Shown one piece after another: positions 13,601 to 25,600 of a stretch of DNA of 64,000 bases. The stretch's first letter is position 1, and each line of letters opens with the position of its first letter. The notes below the pieces were generated by a model, which was not told the origin of the DNA, searched no databases, and worked only from the letters and a program-made list of their open reading frames with translations. The translations under genes and the position numbers were made by a program. This stretch comes from Hetaerina americana (lineage: Eukaryota; Arthropoda; Insecta; Odonata; Calopterygidae): positions 3,922,564 to 3,986,563 of the forward strand of contig JAKTNV010000009.1 in NCBI GenBank assembly GCA_022747635.1. Direction: 5' to 3'.

Positions 13601-16600
13601 TAGAAGTGAGGCTTTCCGTTTGGTTGCAGGCAGTGCGACTGGGTCGCTGGACAGTAAGGGCAAGGGGTCGCGATGGTCGAAGAGGAGGCGGGAGGAGGAG
13701 GAGGAGAGGGAAGAGGGGGAAGCGAGGAGCGAGATGGGGGAGAACGAGGAGGAGGACTCGGAGAGGCGTCGCCCCCCCAAGAGGCAGCGGCGGGACAGCC
13801 CCGAGAGGGAGGAGTCGATTGTCGGGGAGGTCGACGAGGAGGAGGAGGAGGATGAGGAGGGGGGCAGGGCGCGGCGGAGCGCCAGCCCCGACGCGGCAGG
13901 CGCCAGGTCGGCATCATCCTCGGGATCGTCCGGCTCCTCGTCCACATCTTCACGCTCCTCGTCTTCGTCTTCACGCTCCTCGACTCCCCCACCGCACCCC
14001 TCTTCCACGCCACCACTGCCCCCAGACGTGGCCTCGCAGCCCCTCGTGTCCCCATGCGAGGGGAAGCCCGTGGATGGCAAGGCGATGTCACCCTCCCTGG
14101 CCATGCCTCCCCTCGACCACCCGGAGGAAGACCTGAGCGACATCAGTGACGACGACGCTGACGAAATCCTCAACAGAGACGACCCGGTGAGTTCCCTTCT
14201 CTCTCCTCCCCCCCTTCTCTCCCCCCACACTCGGTTATTATTTGCAGATAAACAACTGTGGAGCAGTTACCTTTGCATCTTTCCGTTAAATGCGCTCATC
14301 TGTTTCTCAGCATGTCTCTTAAATGCCTTCATGAATAGTGGCGGCAACGCAGCCAGGGCAAGTCTTTTTTTAAGTCATATGCTCTAAGAAACTGCGGGAC
14401 GTGCCGCGAGAGTAACTTATTTAACTGAGTCATCGGCTAAATGTTCATTGTCACGTGCTCTATTTATAGATCATTGCTAAAGTCTTTTGATTCTTCACCA
14501 GTTTCAAATTCTGTCGTCTAGAGCTTCACTTACCTTTATTTTATATTGATGATTGAATTCGTGGGATGTCATGATTACTTTTGATTGAATATGCATATAA
14601 ATTAAAGAATGAAAAAATAGATTAGCTATCGCAGAATTCTTATTTGATTAGGTTTTAATGTATTGCCATTGTCTCCGATGGATGTGACGGTAAAATTTTG
14701 TTGTTTCAAAGTCAAAGGAGCCGAAATGGTGAAAATAAATGGTGATAAAAAGTTTCCAACTTTCTATATGGTTGTATAGAGCAGTGTTATCCCAGAGAAT
14801 AAAATCATGAATGAAATTCAAATGAGTCATTAAATAAATATTGGTTAAGGTATCACTCAGTGTTTTCGGTGATGTTCTTAAATATTTTTTATTTATTGGC
14901 TAGACTTGACACCATTAGATTCTTGGGCATAATATTCATCGAGTTATGCCCTGGGCATTAATCTTTTGTGTTATAAATGACATTCCTTTAGCTGATAACT
15001 CGAAAACCTGTATTTCAAAAGGCTACTACTTGGCCATTTGTCATTTAAGTCAACAGAGAACTGTCATCGATTCAGATTATATTTCGTGATAGTGGAAATG
15101 AGCTGATTGTCAATATAATTTGGGTTGTGCAACCGATATCATTTGCTCGTAGACAACTCAAGCGCTTGCACACACACGTACATATAAATGTACGTTTGAG
15201 GGTGATCCGAGGAGTTCTTGGCCTGTTGATGAAAATGACAATTTAAGTTTTCAAAAAGGTTTTATTTTTCAAACATATTTACCTTTAACATTAATACCTT
15301 TCGTCCAGCAGTGTCCCAGTGCTGTTATTCTGTCTCTCTAGTGCTCTTCCGAAATTGCTGCAAAGCATTCATGTACAGCTGCGATCACTTCTTGATTGTG
15401 CGAAAAGTGTTGCCAGGAGACGCTTCTGAGTTTTCGGATGAGGTGGAATTCTGAGCGAGCAAAATTGGGGGAATAGGGTGGGTGTACCAGCACTTCATAG
15501 CAGCGCAAATCCTCCAATTTCCACATCCCCAACACACTTTTATGGGGGCAGGTGCATAGTCCAGATGGAAAACAGTTTTTTCCCTCTATGAGCCAGGTCT
15601 GCTTCCACGAATTTATGCATCTAGTTTCTTTGGAAGGTTAGAATTGTACTCCCCAGTTGTTGTTTTACCTTATCTAGATGGTCATTCAACAGAATTTCTT
15701 TCAAATCCCAAAAACCAGTGTCGTGACCTTTCTCGCTGATGGCACCGCCTTTGCCTTCTTTGAAGCTCAAGAACCGGTCTCTATCCTCTACATGGATTGT
15801 TGTTGCCATTCTGGTGCGTAATAGGAATCCATGTTTCATATATTACCACAAATGGACACAGAAAATCACTCTTGTTTTTTGTGAAGCGTGCCGAGCACTG
15901 TTTGAAAAGTGTTGGCCGAGTGTGTGTGATCCACAGTGGGCATGTGCAGAACCCCTCGTGTGCAAAGCCTTGTCATGTCCATTTCCTCTTGCAAAATCTC
16001 ACCGATGCATTCTTTTGATATCCCTACAGTTTTAGCAGTTTCATGGCCCTACATACCTCAATCTTCCAAAATCATGTTGTGCATTTTTTTGACGATTTCC
16101 AGTGTGGTTGCACTTTTCGGACGTCTTCTTTGTGGGTGATCATCTCGGAGGCTTTTGCATTCACATTTACTGGACCGCCCATTTCTTTATTAGGTGGAAA
16201 TTGAGGGGAAAGAGACCCTCTTCATATTGACAGTCCTCGAAAGAATTTGGTGCGGCATTAAACCTTCCTCTACGAATAATTTTATCACTGCACGATACTC
16301 AAATTTTTTTCCATTTCCAGCATAGCGCACATGCCCAACCACTTCTTCAAATGACAGCCTGGAGCACTGAATGAAACAGATTGCATGTTTTCACGTGGCT
16401 TCTACTCGCAGTTGTGCCAACATGAGAGAAAAAATCGTGAGAGTAGTGATGTGGTCAATGTGCGAGGCTGAGAATCTTCCAGGCAATCCTTGCCTCACTT
16501 GTCATGCTTTTTTATCAGGAGAGTTGGTGGATTGCCACTGTGTCTGTGCTTTTTTAGCGTCGGGTTATATCCATAACACCCACTGCCATCACTTGTAATG

Positions 16601-19600
16601 ACCTTGGCCCAGAAGTTCAAAAGGGTGGCTTTCAATCTGATTTTTCAAGTCCTGGCTGAACGTGGAGATGAATGGTTCTTTTCATGCTGGGCTAGTTTGC
16701 GAGGGGCACGCTTAGTGGCAACATGCTTCCCTCATTTGCAAATCCTCGTAGCTAAATCTGCGGGGGATCAAGATGGTGTGGAGACTAACGTTCTGGCTTC
16801 CCACCGAGAAGGTCCAGGTTCGAATCCTGGAGATGGCTGATATTTTTCAGGGGTATCCCAATCTCTAATTTGAGGTGCTTTGTGTAGAGTCGTTCAACTG
16901 TTTGACCCCATGGTGCCTTTTGTTAAAGAGAAGCCTGATGCCGATGCTGGGTTTCCCTCTCCACCCTTCATGCTCCTTTCCCATGCATCATTAATTGCCC
17001 CTGCTCTCATCACCTTCCCTAAATCTCCTGCACCATCTGCTGGCACGGGCTTGCGACTCACTCCTGTTCTGAAACTCAGTCATGAAGCAATGAGCATCGT
17101 TGAAGATTTTTTAGTGGATTTTTTTCAATGTTTTTGTTGTTTCAAGATGATGAAGGTTGTCCAGAATGAGCATGGTCTTCAACGCTCACCTCGCCACATT
17201 TGGAGAACACAGGCCACTCGAAAACTTGTGTGAGGTTCATAGAATCCTTCCGGTAAGCCTCTTGTTGAAGCATTTGGTAAGCTTCCAATGCCAATTTTTC
17301 AAGCAGGAAGCAGTAATTAAAAACTTGTACCTGCCATTTTTAAATTTTCCTTCCCTGAGATAGATAACCTCTATGAGACACATGGGTCGTCTTGCGGACA
17401 CGAGGAGAGGTGTAAGAGTAGAGGACTGCTTTAGTGTAAGACTTTTCTTCACCCCGTTACTCAAGGTGTCTTGTTTTGTGCTACCTGTGGTTCCTCAAGT
17501 GGTGTAGAATATTAATAATAATAATGCATTTCATTTGCCCAAAGTTCATATTGGAAAAATCCCAGGTGGATGGTGTGATGCACATGATATAAGGCACATC
17601 AATAAAGAGTAAAATGCATACAGGCTCAACTTAGATACAAAATATGGTAATAACATTTACATTAAATGAAGCACAAACGCACTGACATACATTAAATGTA
17701 ACCATACGTACATATATGCATTAAAAATCATAGAGCATTAATATAAACTACAAGTATGGGATCAAAGACCAGGAGATATGATGTTGAGATATTTGGCCAC
17801 TTGTAGACCATGTTATATTGTAGATATCTTTTAAATTTATATTTGAATGCAGTAGCTCCCTCAGTGCCCTTCATACTTTTGGGTAATTTGTTTTATAACC
17901 TGATGCCCATTTCCTTGGGCCCTAATTTCAAATTTTATTGTATGTTTAGTTGGAATAACAAGGATAAAAAAATTCAAAGGCATATGACTTCAGCCAGAGA
18001 CTGCTCATAGTTTTCAATTATGCTCTACTTTGAAATTGCATAGGTTAAAAATTATTTGGCTTTAATGCATTTTCTTAAGTTTACTTGCGATTTTGCATGC
18101 TTTTTGTGAATAGAGAGTGCTTTGCTTTGAAAGAGAGGTTTTATCTAGGTTACAATAATTAAGTTCTCTTGCCAAGCAAAATAGTGACCTTTCTTTGATT
18201 TTTGCTATGTTCACATTCATTCTCAGTCTGCTTTTCACCTTTTGTCCATTTACTCTGCGTTTGTCTCAAATTTGTGTTGATCACATCCACTCTTCCAACA
18301 GCACCCCACATTTGAAAACTACCCCTGGGGAACATCATGCGAGATACATTCACGCAAGCACAGTATTGGAAACTACACACGCTACTCATTCTGTGGAAAA
18401 AATGGCTTTTCCTTTACCTCAATGTTATGCCTAAGTAATTGAGAAAACTATAATTTAATGACTGTATTCCTGATCTACTCTAGCTTAAGTTTTCAAGGCA
18501 TCAACCCGCCATTTAAATTGTTTGATTTAATCTCTCTTTCTATTTGATCTAAACTAAAATTTGGTTAGGCGAAAGTACGCCATTTTGGATTAAATGAGTT
18601 CTTCCATGACGGTGTGAATATTTAAATGCATTGCATTGACTCCTCATTGACAGAGTTTATCGCGCACTTCTCGTGCCTTGCAGAATTGTAAATTTATCGA
18701 ATATATTTCTGTTTCCATGTTTGCTTATCCACAAAAAGGACTAACTAATTTAGTTATCGTTTCATAACAAATGGTTGATTTTTGCATTACAGCTGATGTA
18801 TGTTTAAAGTTCGTATGATTATTATTATTGTAACTAAAGTTTGCAGTTTGAAAGATATTGTGTAGGGATTTCTTATGGCCTATATTTGGACATTTGCCAT
18901 TTCAAATTTTCATTTGAATCGTGCGTATAGAGTAGCTTTCCTCTAGGCCTTAAGCACCATGATCAGTAATGATCTTCGTGTGCTTGTATTTACTCTTTGT
19001 TTCCTTCAAGGACCTTCCTTAAAAGTGTAAGGGGCTGCTTCTACCATTGTTCACTTTTCCAGAAACATGCTCTCAAGGATATTTCACTTCATGTATTAAC
19101 CAAAACTTTATTGTATTGCCAATGTTTAACTTTAAGTTGCTCATTTTTTGTATTCTTTTAACACATAGACACTAAAGGTAGTGTTATAGTGATGGCACCT
19201 GACTGCTGCAAGCCACTAACCTGCAATTTTTCTAGATTATTTTTAAAACATGATTTTCTCGATCTCAAAGAGTATTGGTACTTCTTCAGTTACAGATTCC
19301 CAAAAAGTAGGTTAGGCGTATAAATTACAGTTTGGGGTGTGATGTGGTGGAACAGTTCCATTATAACATCGACTAAAACCCAAGTGCAATTTTTCTTTTA
19401 ATAAAGATTTATTTGCATTTGAAAATGATATAATACATCGAAAGTAGTTGGACTTGAAAGTAATGTAGTACACCGAAACTGGTCGAAAAAAAATTTTATT
19501 CAAGTGGAAAACTGAAAGAGTTTTCATCTCTGTTATCATCTTAGGGATGTCTGTTTGTGTCATATCTTCTAAAATTAAACATTTTTCTGATGATGATATC

Positions 19601-22600
19601 AATGAAAGGTTTAGGCATGTGTGTAAGAAGTTCCCCAACAACTTGCAGCTTTAATGCATCTCATAAAATGTATCAGTATTGGTGAAAACATTGCACAGCG
19701 ATATTTTTATGGTCTCACATTTCCTTGGAGGTTATACATGTTAAAAAAATGTACTGACTTTAATTAAAACATTAAACCCATCACCAGTGTATGGATGAGT
19801 TATTAGCGATGGAATAATACAATTGGTAGAGATATTATCATCACTTACAAATAACATGTAAATCTTCTTTAAACCTTAATGTTACATAAAATATGATGTA
19901 TTGTTAAAAAATGATTCAAATGAAGCCGAGTGAAAAAGTTTGATAAAAAGCAATTATTACATTTCCATGTACAATCCAGATTTCCTTAATACGATACAAT
20001 ATGAGTACAATCTAGGATTTTTGTTGTTTCCAGCGTAACTTTATGGATTCCAAAAAAACTGCAGGAGATGCCACAACAGTAACTTTAAACGGAGTCATCC
20101 ACTAATGGTCATTTCAATGCAACAATTTCAGAGTGTAAAAATCATTCACCTTGACTGGGATTCGAACCCAGGTCCCTCAAAGTACTCGACCCAACATGAG
20201 GGATCCGGGTTCGAATCCTGGTCAAGGCGAATGATTTTTACACTCTGAAATTCTTGCATTAACTTTATGGAATTTACACTACATGTTGAAATGAGGCAAC
20301 TTAGTAAATCCATGCACACTTTATTTGGAACATGACCTAGGTTTCAATGTTGGATGTCATCATCAGGTGATGTTGTACACTATTGTCACCCGATGGACGT
20401 CCAGCATCAAAGTCTAGGAAGTGTTCTGAATAAAGTGTGTGTGAAATTACATAGTTACTTATTTCATTTTAATCAACGATCCAGGATATTTTGTAACTCA
20501 GGATATGTAACAAAAATAAAAGCAGAATAAATCAGGGGAAAACCTATTAGCAGATCAAAGGTCAAATTCCTTAAACTCTTCAAAATTCCACCCTAGTGCA
20601 TTAACTCTCCGATGCCAGTGCCTCCGCCATGCTTCTGGTTTGCTTCTCGGAAGGTATCGATGGGAATCTCATTTAGGCACCGCATCACTGCCCCTTTGAC
20701 AAAATGCAGTGGTCCACAATGATACTCAAAAGGGTTATACTTGGATCATACTCAGAGACCTATGTCTCATCACCAGTGACCTCCTATTCTGAAAAATTCA
20801 GGTCACTTTCCCCGTGGTCCAAGAGGTCCTAGGCAAGATTGTCACTCAAGCAGTCTTCCGACAGCACCTCGGGGACCATCTTGGCACACCCTTCTCATGG
20901 CTAAATCTTCTTTAAGAATGCAATGCTCTGTGGTTTTCTGAATATTTCACTCTTCTGCTATCACATCCTGACACTTGGGGATCAATTGTAATTGAGCCCC
21001 GAGTGTCTCACACTTTGCACATTTTCATTACACTGTGCTGTTGGTGGGCATTCCTCATTGTCAACCTCCTCCTCTCTACCCTCCCAGAATATTCTGTTCA
21101 AGCCGAAAACCATCACTTGGGACATTTCTCCATCTCCAGAAGCATCCTTACCGTAACAGTTTCAGGATTAATTTGTGGAATTCTTTCTTGATGAGGGTAA
21201 AAAAGAAACTTTGCACTTCCACATAAAGATTCAATACCGCCCATCTTCGAGCCAAGCTGTAGAAGTTGAAAAATGTTTTATGTACGTCACCTGATGATGA
21301 TGCTTAGCGTCGAAATCATGGTCGTGGAGTATTAAATCTTTCTTTTTCTACCCTCGTCCTTAACCATGGTCATGGCCTCCAAACCCAATTACCCAAGCCA
21401 AATGCACAATTGAATCGCATATCATTGCTCCACGGAAAGTGGCATTCGTGACGTGACCATCGAGCAAAGGTCCAGTCCAGCAGCAATCCACACTCTGTGA
21501 ATGCCCACAGCTAACTGACGTGGGTCGCTTTGCTTTCCCAAAACCTCTAACCATTTTTCCTGCCAAAAATTGTCCCACTCCAGTTGTTCACTTTGCCAGG
21601 AAATATCATTTCACCTACTTTTTGGGACAGACCATAATCTGATAAGTAGAGCATTTTGTTTATATGAAGGGGTTTAAATTATCAGCAAATTTAAAATGTC
21701 AGCTAATACCAAATTATTATAAAAGACAAAAGGACACCAAGTAAACTTATGTGAGCAACATAGCCTGAACATTCTTCAAAAGAATGTAATAATAATAGTA
21801 ATAAATGAATTGAAAAATTCGTGGCCATACAGGACACGGTGACATCCCCACATGAACTTTTTAAATTTAATTCTTAAATATTCAGGAAGAATAAGCAAAT
21901 TTGATTTCATAAGGCTGATCATAATGTGTTTCTATAGCCCAGTACCAATTGGACTACATGATACTTCTTGGTGAGAGTACGGAGTCGGAAGTATTTCTGT
22001 AGGCTTAGTCTGTGAACACTCATGATTACAATTTTTAATATGCAAAGACTTAATTAGCCAAAAGAAGCATTGTGCATAATAAGGTAAGCAATTAATATCA
22101 GTGCATTATTCATGCAAAACACAATCATTTATGAGCAATTGAAATGATTATGTCACAAGCATTTTTAATTTCAATTACGTGGGTATTGGGGATCAAGATG
22201 GTGCAGTGGCTAACGTACTGGCTTCCCATTGAAAGGGCCTGGGTTCGAGTGCTGGAGATAATATATTTTTCAGAGGTATCCCGATCCCTACTTGAGGTGC
22301 TCTGTGGAGAGCACTTTGATTGAGTACGACCTCCATCAGATGGGACGCTAAACTGCAGACTCCGTGGCACCTTTCGACTAGAGTAGGCTAATGCCGACGC
22401 CGGGCTTCTCTCCACCCTTCTTCCATCCATCCCTAATGGCATGCCAATGACCTCAGCTGTTGTCGGTCGCCTCCCCAGACAAACTTAAACTAACGTGGAT
22501 ATTTGAAACTAAACTTCAAAGTAGTAAAGAGGGTTCGTAAAAATTGACTCTCAGCTTTGAGAAACTGTCGCAATGTATTTAAAGATGCCATTTTGGATGC

Positions 22601-25600
22601 TAAAAACCATTTTGGAGGAGAGCTAAAGAGGATATTTAGTAAAACTGTTTATTATTATGAAACTCTAATTGAAATTTGAGGTGCTGCATTTCATATCCCA
22701 CATTGAGGTGTTTTAGTGATGTAGGAACCTAGTAGAACATGAAGGGATCAAATATCAACTAGCTAAATGAAAGGGACATGTTCCTTGCATGCCATCCTTT
22801 CATACAAGGTCCGTCCCTTAAGTAGTACAAGTGAGTTGATCAAAAAAATGTATTGCCAGAACTGATACATTCACTCAAAATTGTTCGAATTAGCACCCTT
22901 TTGCATCCATATGCTGCTGTTAGTGGGTTTTCCACGCCTCGTATGCCTTCTGGAAGGCATTGGTGCCTGGAATGCTGCTAACTTCCCTTGTCACGACCTG
23001 TTGTAATGCTTCCACCGAGCTGTGGTGACATCCTGTCAGCATGGATTTGAAGTGGGCGAAGAGGAAGGAGTCTGGTGGGGCATTGTCTACAATATTTGGA
23101 TCCTCTCTCAAATGGTCAGGAAGCTATTGGCAGATCCACATGGAAGTCTCCTTCTGCTTGCCCGAGAGCACTCGCGCCACCAACTTCGCACACACCTTTC
23201 TCATGCCCATGTTTTTAGTCAAAAGTTGATATACATCGCCCATAGGGATGCCAAGTTCATCAGAAACCATGCGGACACCTATTCTGGGATCCCTGGCCAA
23301 CAGAACCAACACTCTTGCGAGATTTCCGTCAAATTTTAAAGTTGAAGGGCGTCCTGAACATTCAAGCATCTTCTACAACTTCTCTACCCACCCAAAACAA
23401 CTTACTGCCTCTCAAAAACACCTGAGCTTGTTCCCCAATTTTGCCCAGTTTCACGCAACATTTGAGTGTGTAGAGCTGTTCCAATAACCGGTTCATGACG
23501 GAGTGTGACAAGGTCACATTGTAGAGGTTTCGCAAATGAAAGATCTGCACTCTGCGAAGGTTATGAGCCGACTGCCACAAGCCTCCAGCTTTTCCAGAGA
23601 CTCCCACCCCGCAAACCCAGGCAGAGAAACCGCCATGCGTCCGTCTATCTGGGAAAAAAATAACTTTTGGGACAGAACTTGTGCATCTCAGAAACCTTTG
23701 CGCAGCATTGATATTGGCAAGAATATTGGGGAATCAGGCTTTATATCAGCAGTTAATCAAGGGAGGTAAATTCATGAATATCATCACTTCTCTTAAGGAT
23801 TCCATTGGTGTGCTTGTCTCTGTATTTTCGGGTTCTTCATCCGCTTATTTTTGTCTTTTGGCGACGAAAGTTTTGCCAGCCATTCTGCCTGCTTCTTCTG
23901 GTCGAAGCTTTTTTGTCCGTCTTATATAGGGCTGGTATTCAAGTGCTGTGCTCTGATTGGATATTCCTTTTTCACGCACTGTTCAATGGATATCAATCGT
24001 CCCTGTTGATATTTCGTGGTATTTTTAGGTTTTCAAGTGCCTTGTGGAGCGAAAGTAATAGTGAAAGACAAGTGCTATTTCCCGTGGCAAATTCCTGCCA
24101 AATTGGTCTCGGAAACATCCATAAAAATGTGGACACATTTGTTCTGGCTTGATACAAATCTGCAGGCAGATCTGCTCTTAAAACAATGCTCACTCACCAT
24201 TTTGCTATACCCAATTATGTTGTTGATAAATGTAACCCTCCATATTAAGGAGGCAAAACTAGCTTGATTTTGCCAAAGTTCAGTTTTGAGATAATATAAC
24301 TTGAGACTGCTTTCTTTGCATGTTTGCATCTATCTCTGAATTTCAAAGCTAAACCCAACACCTTGTTTATGCTTTGTTGGTGGTTTGAAGATCTTGTTGC
24401 GTTGATTCTCCTTCAATAGGAAAACACCATGCCTTTCCCAAAAACTTAGGACATAAAGTGTACTTACTGCTCATAAATGACATTATTTCTAGTTGAACCT
24501 TGCATTAAATGCGACATAACTCAGCAAATACTGTAAGGCTAAATGAAATACTTTCAGAAACAGTGAGTGGACCCAATTCAATAAATATAAAATGTAATGG
24601 TTGATTGACACTTAAAAATATTCCATTGAAAGGCCCCCTTAATTAGTTGCACCTGCACCTGCTTGCAAAGGTGTGTTGGCGATGGGAAAATTACGGGATT
24701 TGGTGTACTATTTGCTCGGCCGTCCCCGCCCTGTTCTCCTGATATAGCACTCTCAGACTTCCATCTGATCCCAAGCTATAATGAAATTTGTTTCTGGAAA
24801 GCACTTCGTGTTAAATGAAGAAGTTGACGGGGCCGTAGATGGATATTTTCACAGCCTTCCAGTCTCTCCCTTCTGGGAAGGAATACAAATGATAGAGAAA
24901 CGCTGGACCAAGTGTGTTGAAGCCAAGGGATATTATGCAGAAAAATGAAATCATTTGTTAACGGAAAATCACTGTCTCAATTTCAGGCTGAGAACCTTTC
25001 ATTTAACCCCCATACATGTGGAGAGGGAACAGTGGTTGACTCATGTTCCTGTTGAAAAATGTTTTAGTAATTCAGGTTTTAACAATGGGAACAGGAAATG
25101 GTGAGTTGGGAGTACTGAATATATTGAATAAATAAACTTTTGGTCATTTATTTTTTAAATCAGTCTCTTATTTTGATAATTCTGGTATTAATGTCATCAC
25201 TTCAATGGTGTGAAGACATTGCAGTGGTGAGAACAGTAATAGAGAGGGACATGGAATACAGTTAGGACGTGTTTAACGATTTCAAAAAGGCATTTGATCG
25301 AGTGCATTGGGAAAAACTCTTGAGTATATTGCAGAAAATAGGAATAGATTGGAGGGAAAGGAGGCTAATCCGCAACCTGTACATGTCTCAGACTGCTCAG
25401 GTGCGGGTGGGAAACGGGGAGTCCGGATGGGCAGTGTTAGGAAGAGGTGTAAGGCATTGTTGTTAATGATTAGCATGGCAGTGGGACTGTGATAGTGGGG
25501 AGAATGTTAGGCAAACGAGGAAAGGGTAGGAATTAGATAGGGATGTTGGACAGGATGAAGGGGGGAAGGAAGTACACAGAGATGAAGAGGGGCCAAGTTG

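Larger units (their letters stand above)
20500..21634 (-). mobile_element. Decayed mariner deletion derivative with a 206-bp insertion
   Basis: Related along its length to 32933-33828. The right end tttttgggacagacc matches the family's inverted ends. It is interrupted at 21151-21356 by a short element with a hammerhead motif. Coding remnants are weaker than in the other copy. Confidence 0.6.

Noticed and set aside
13553..14230. 225-codon frame on the - strand, Ser/Asp-rich
   Set aside because: It is the antisense shadow of exon d; no independent gene signal.
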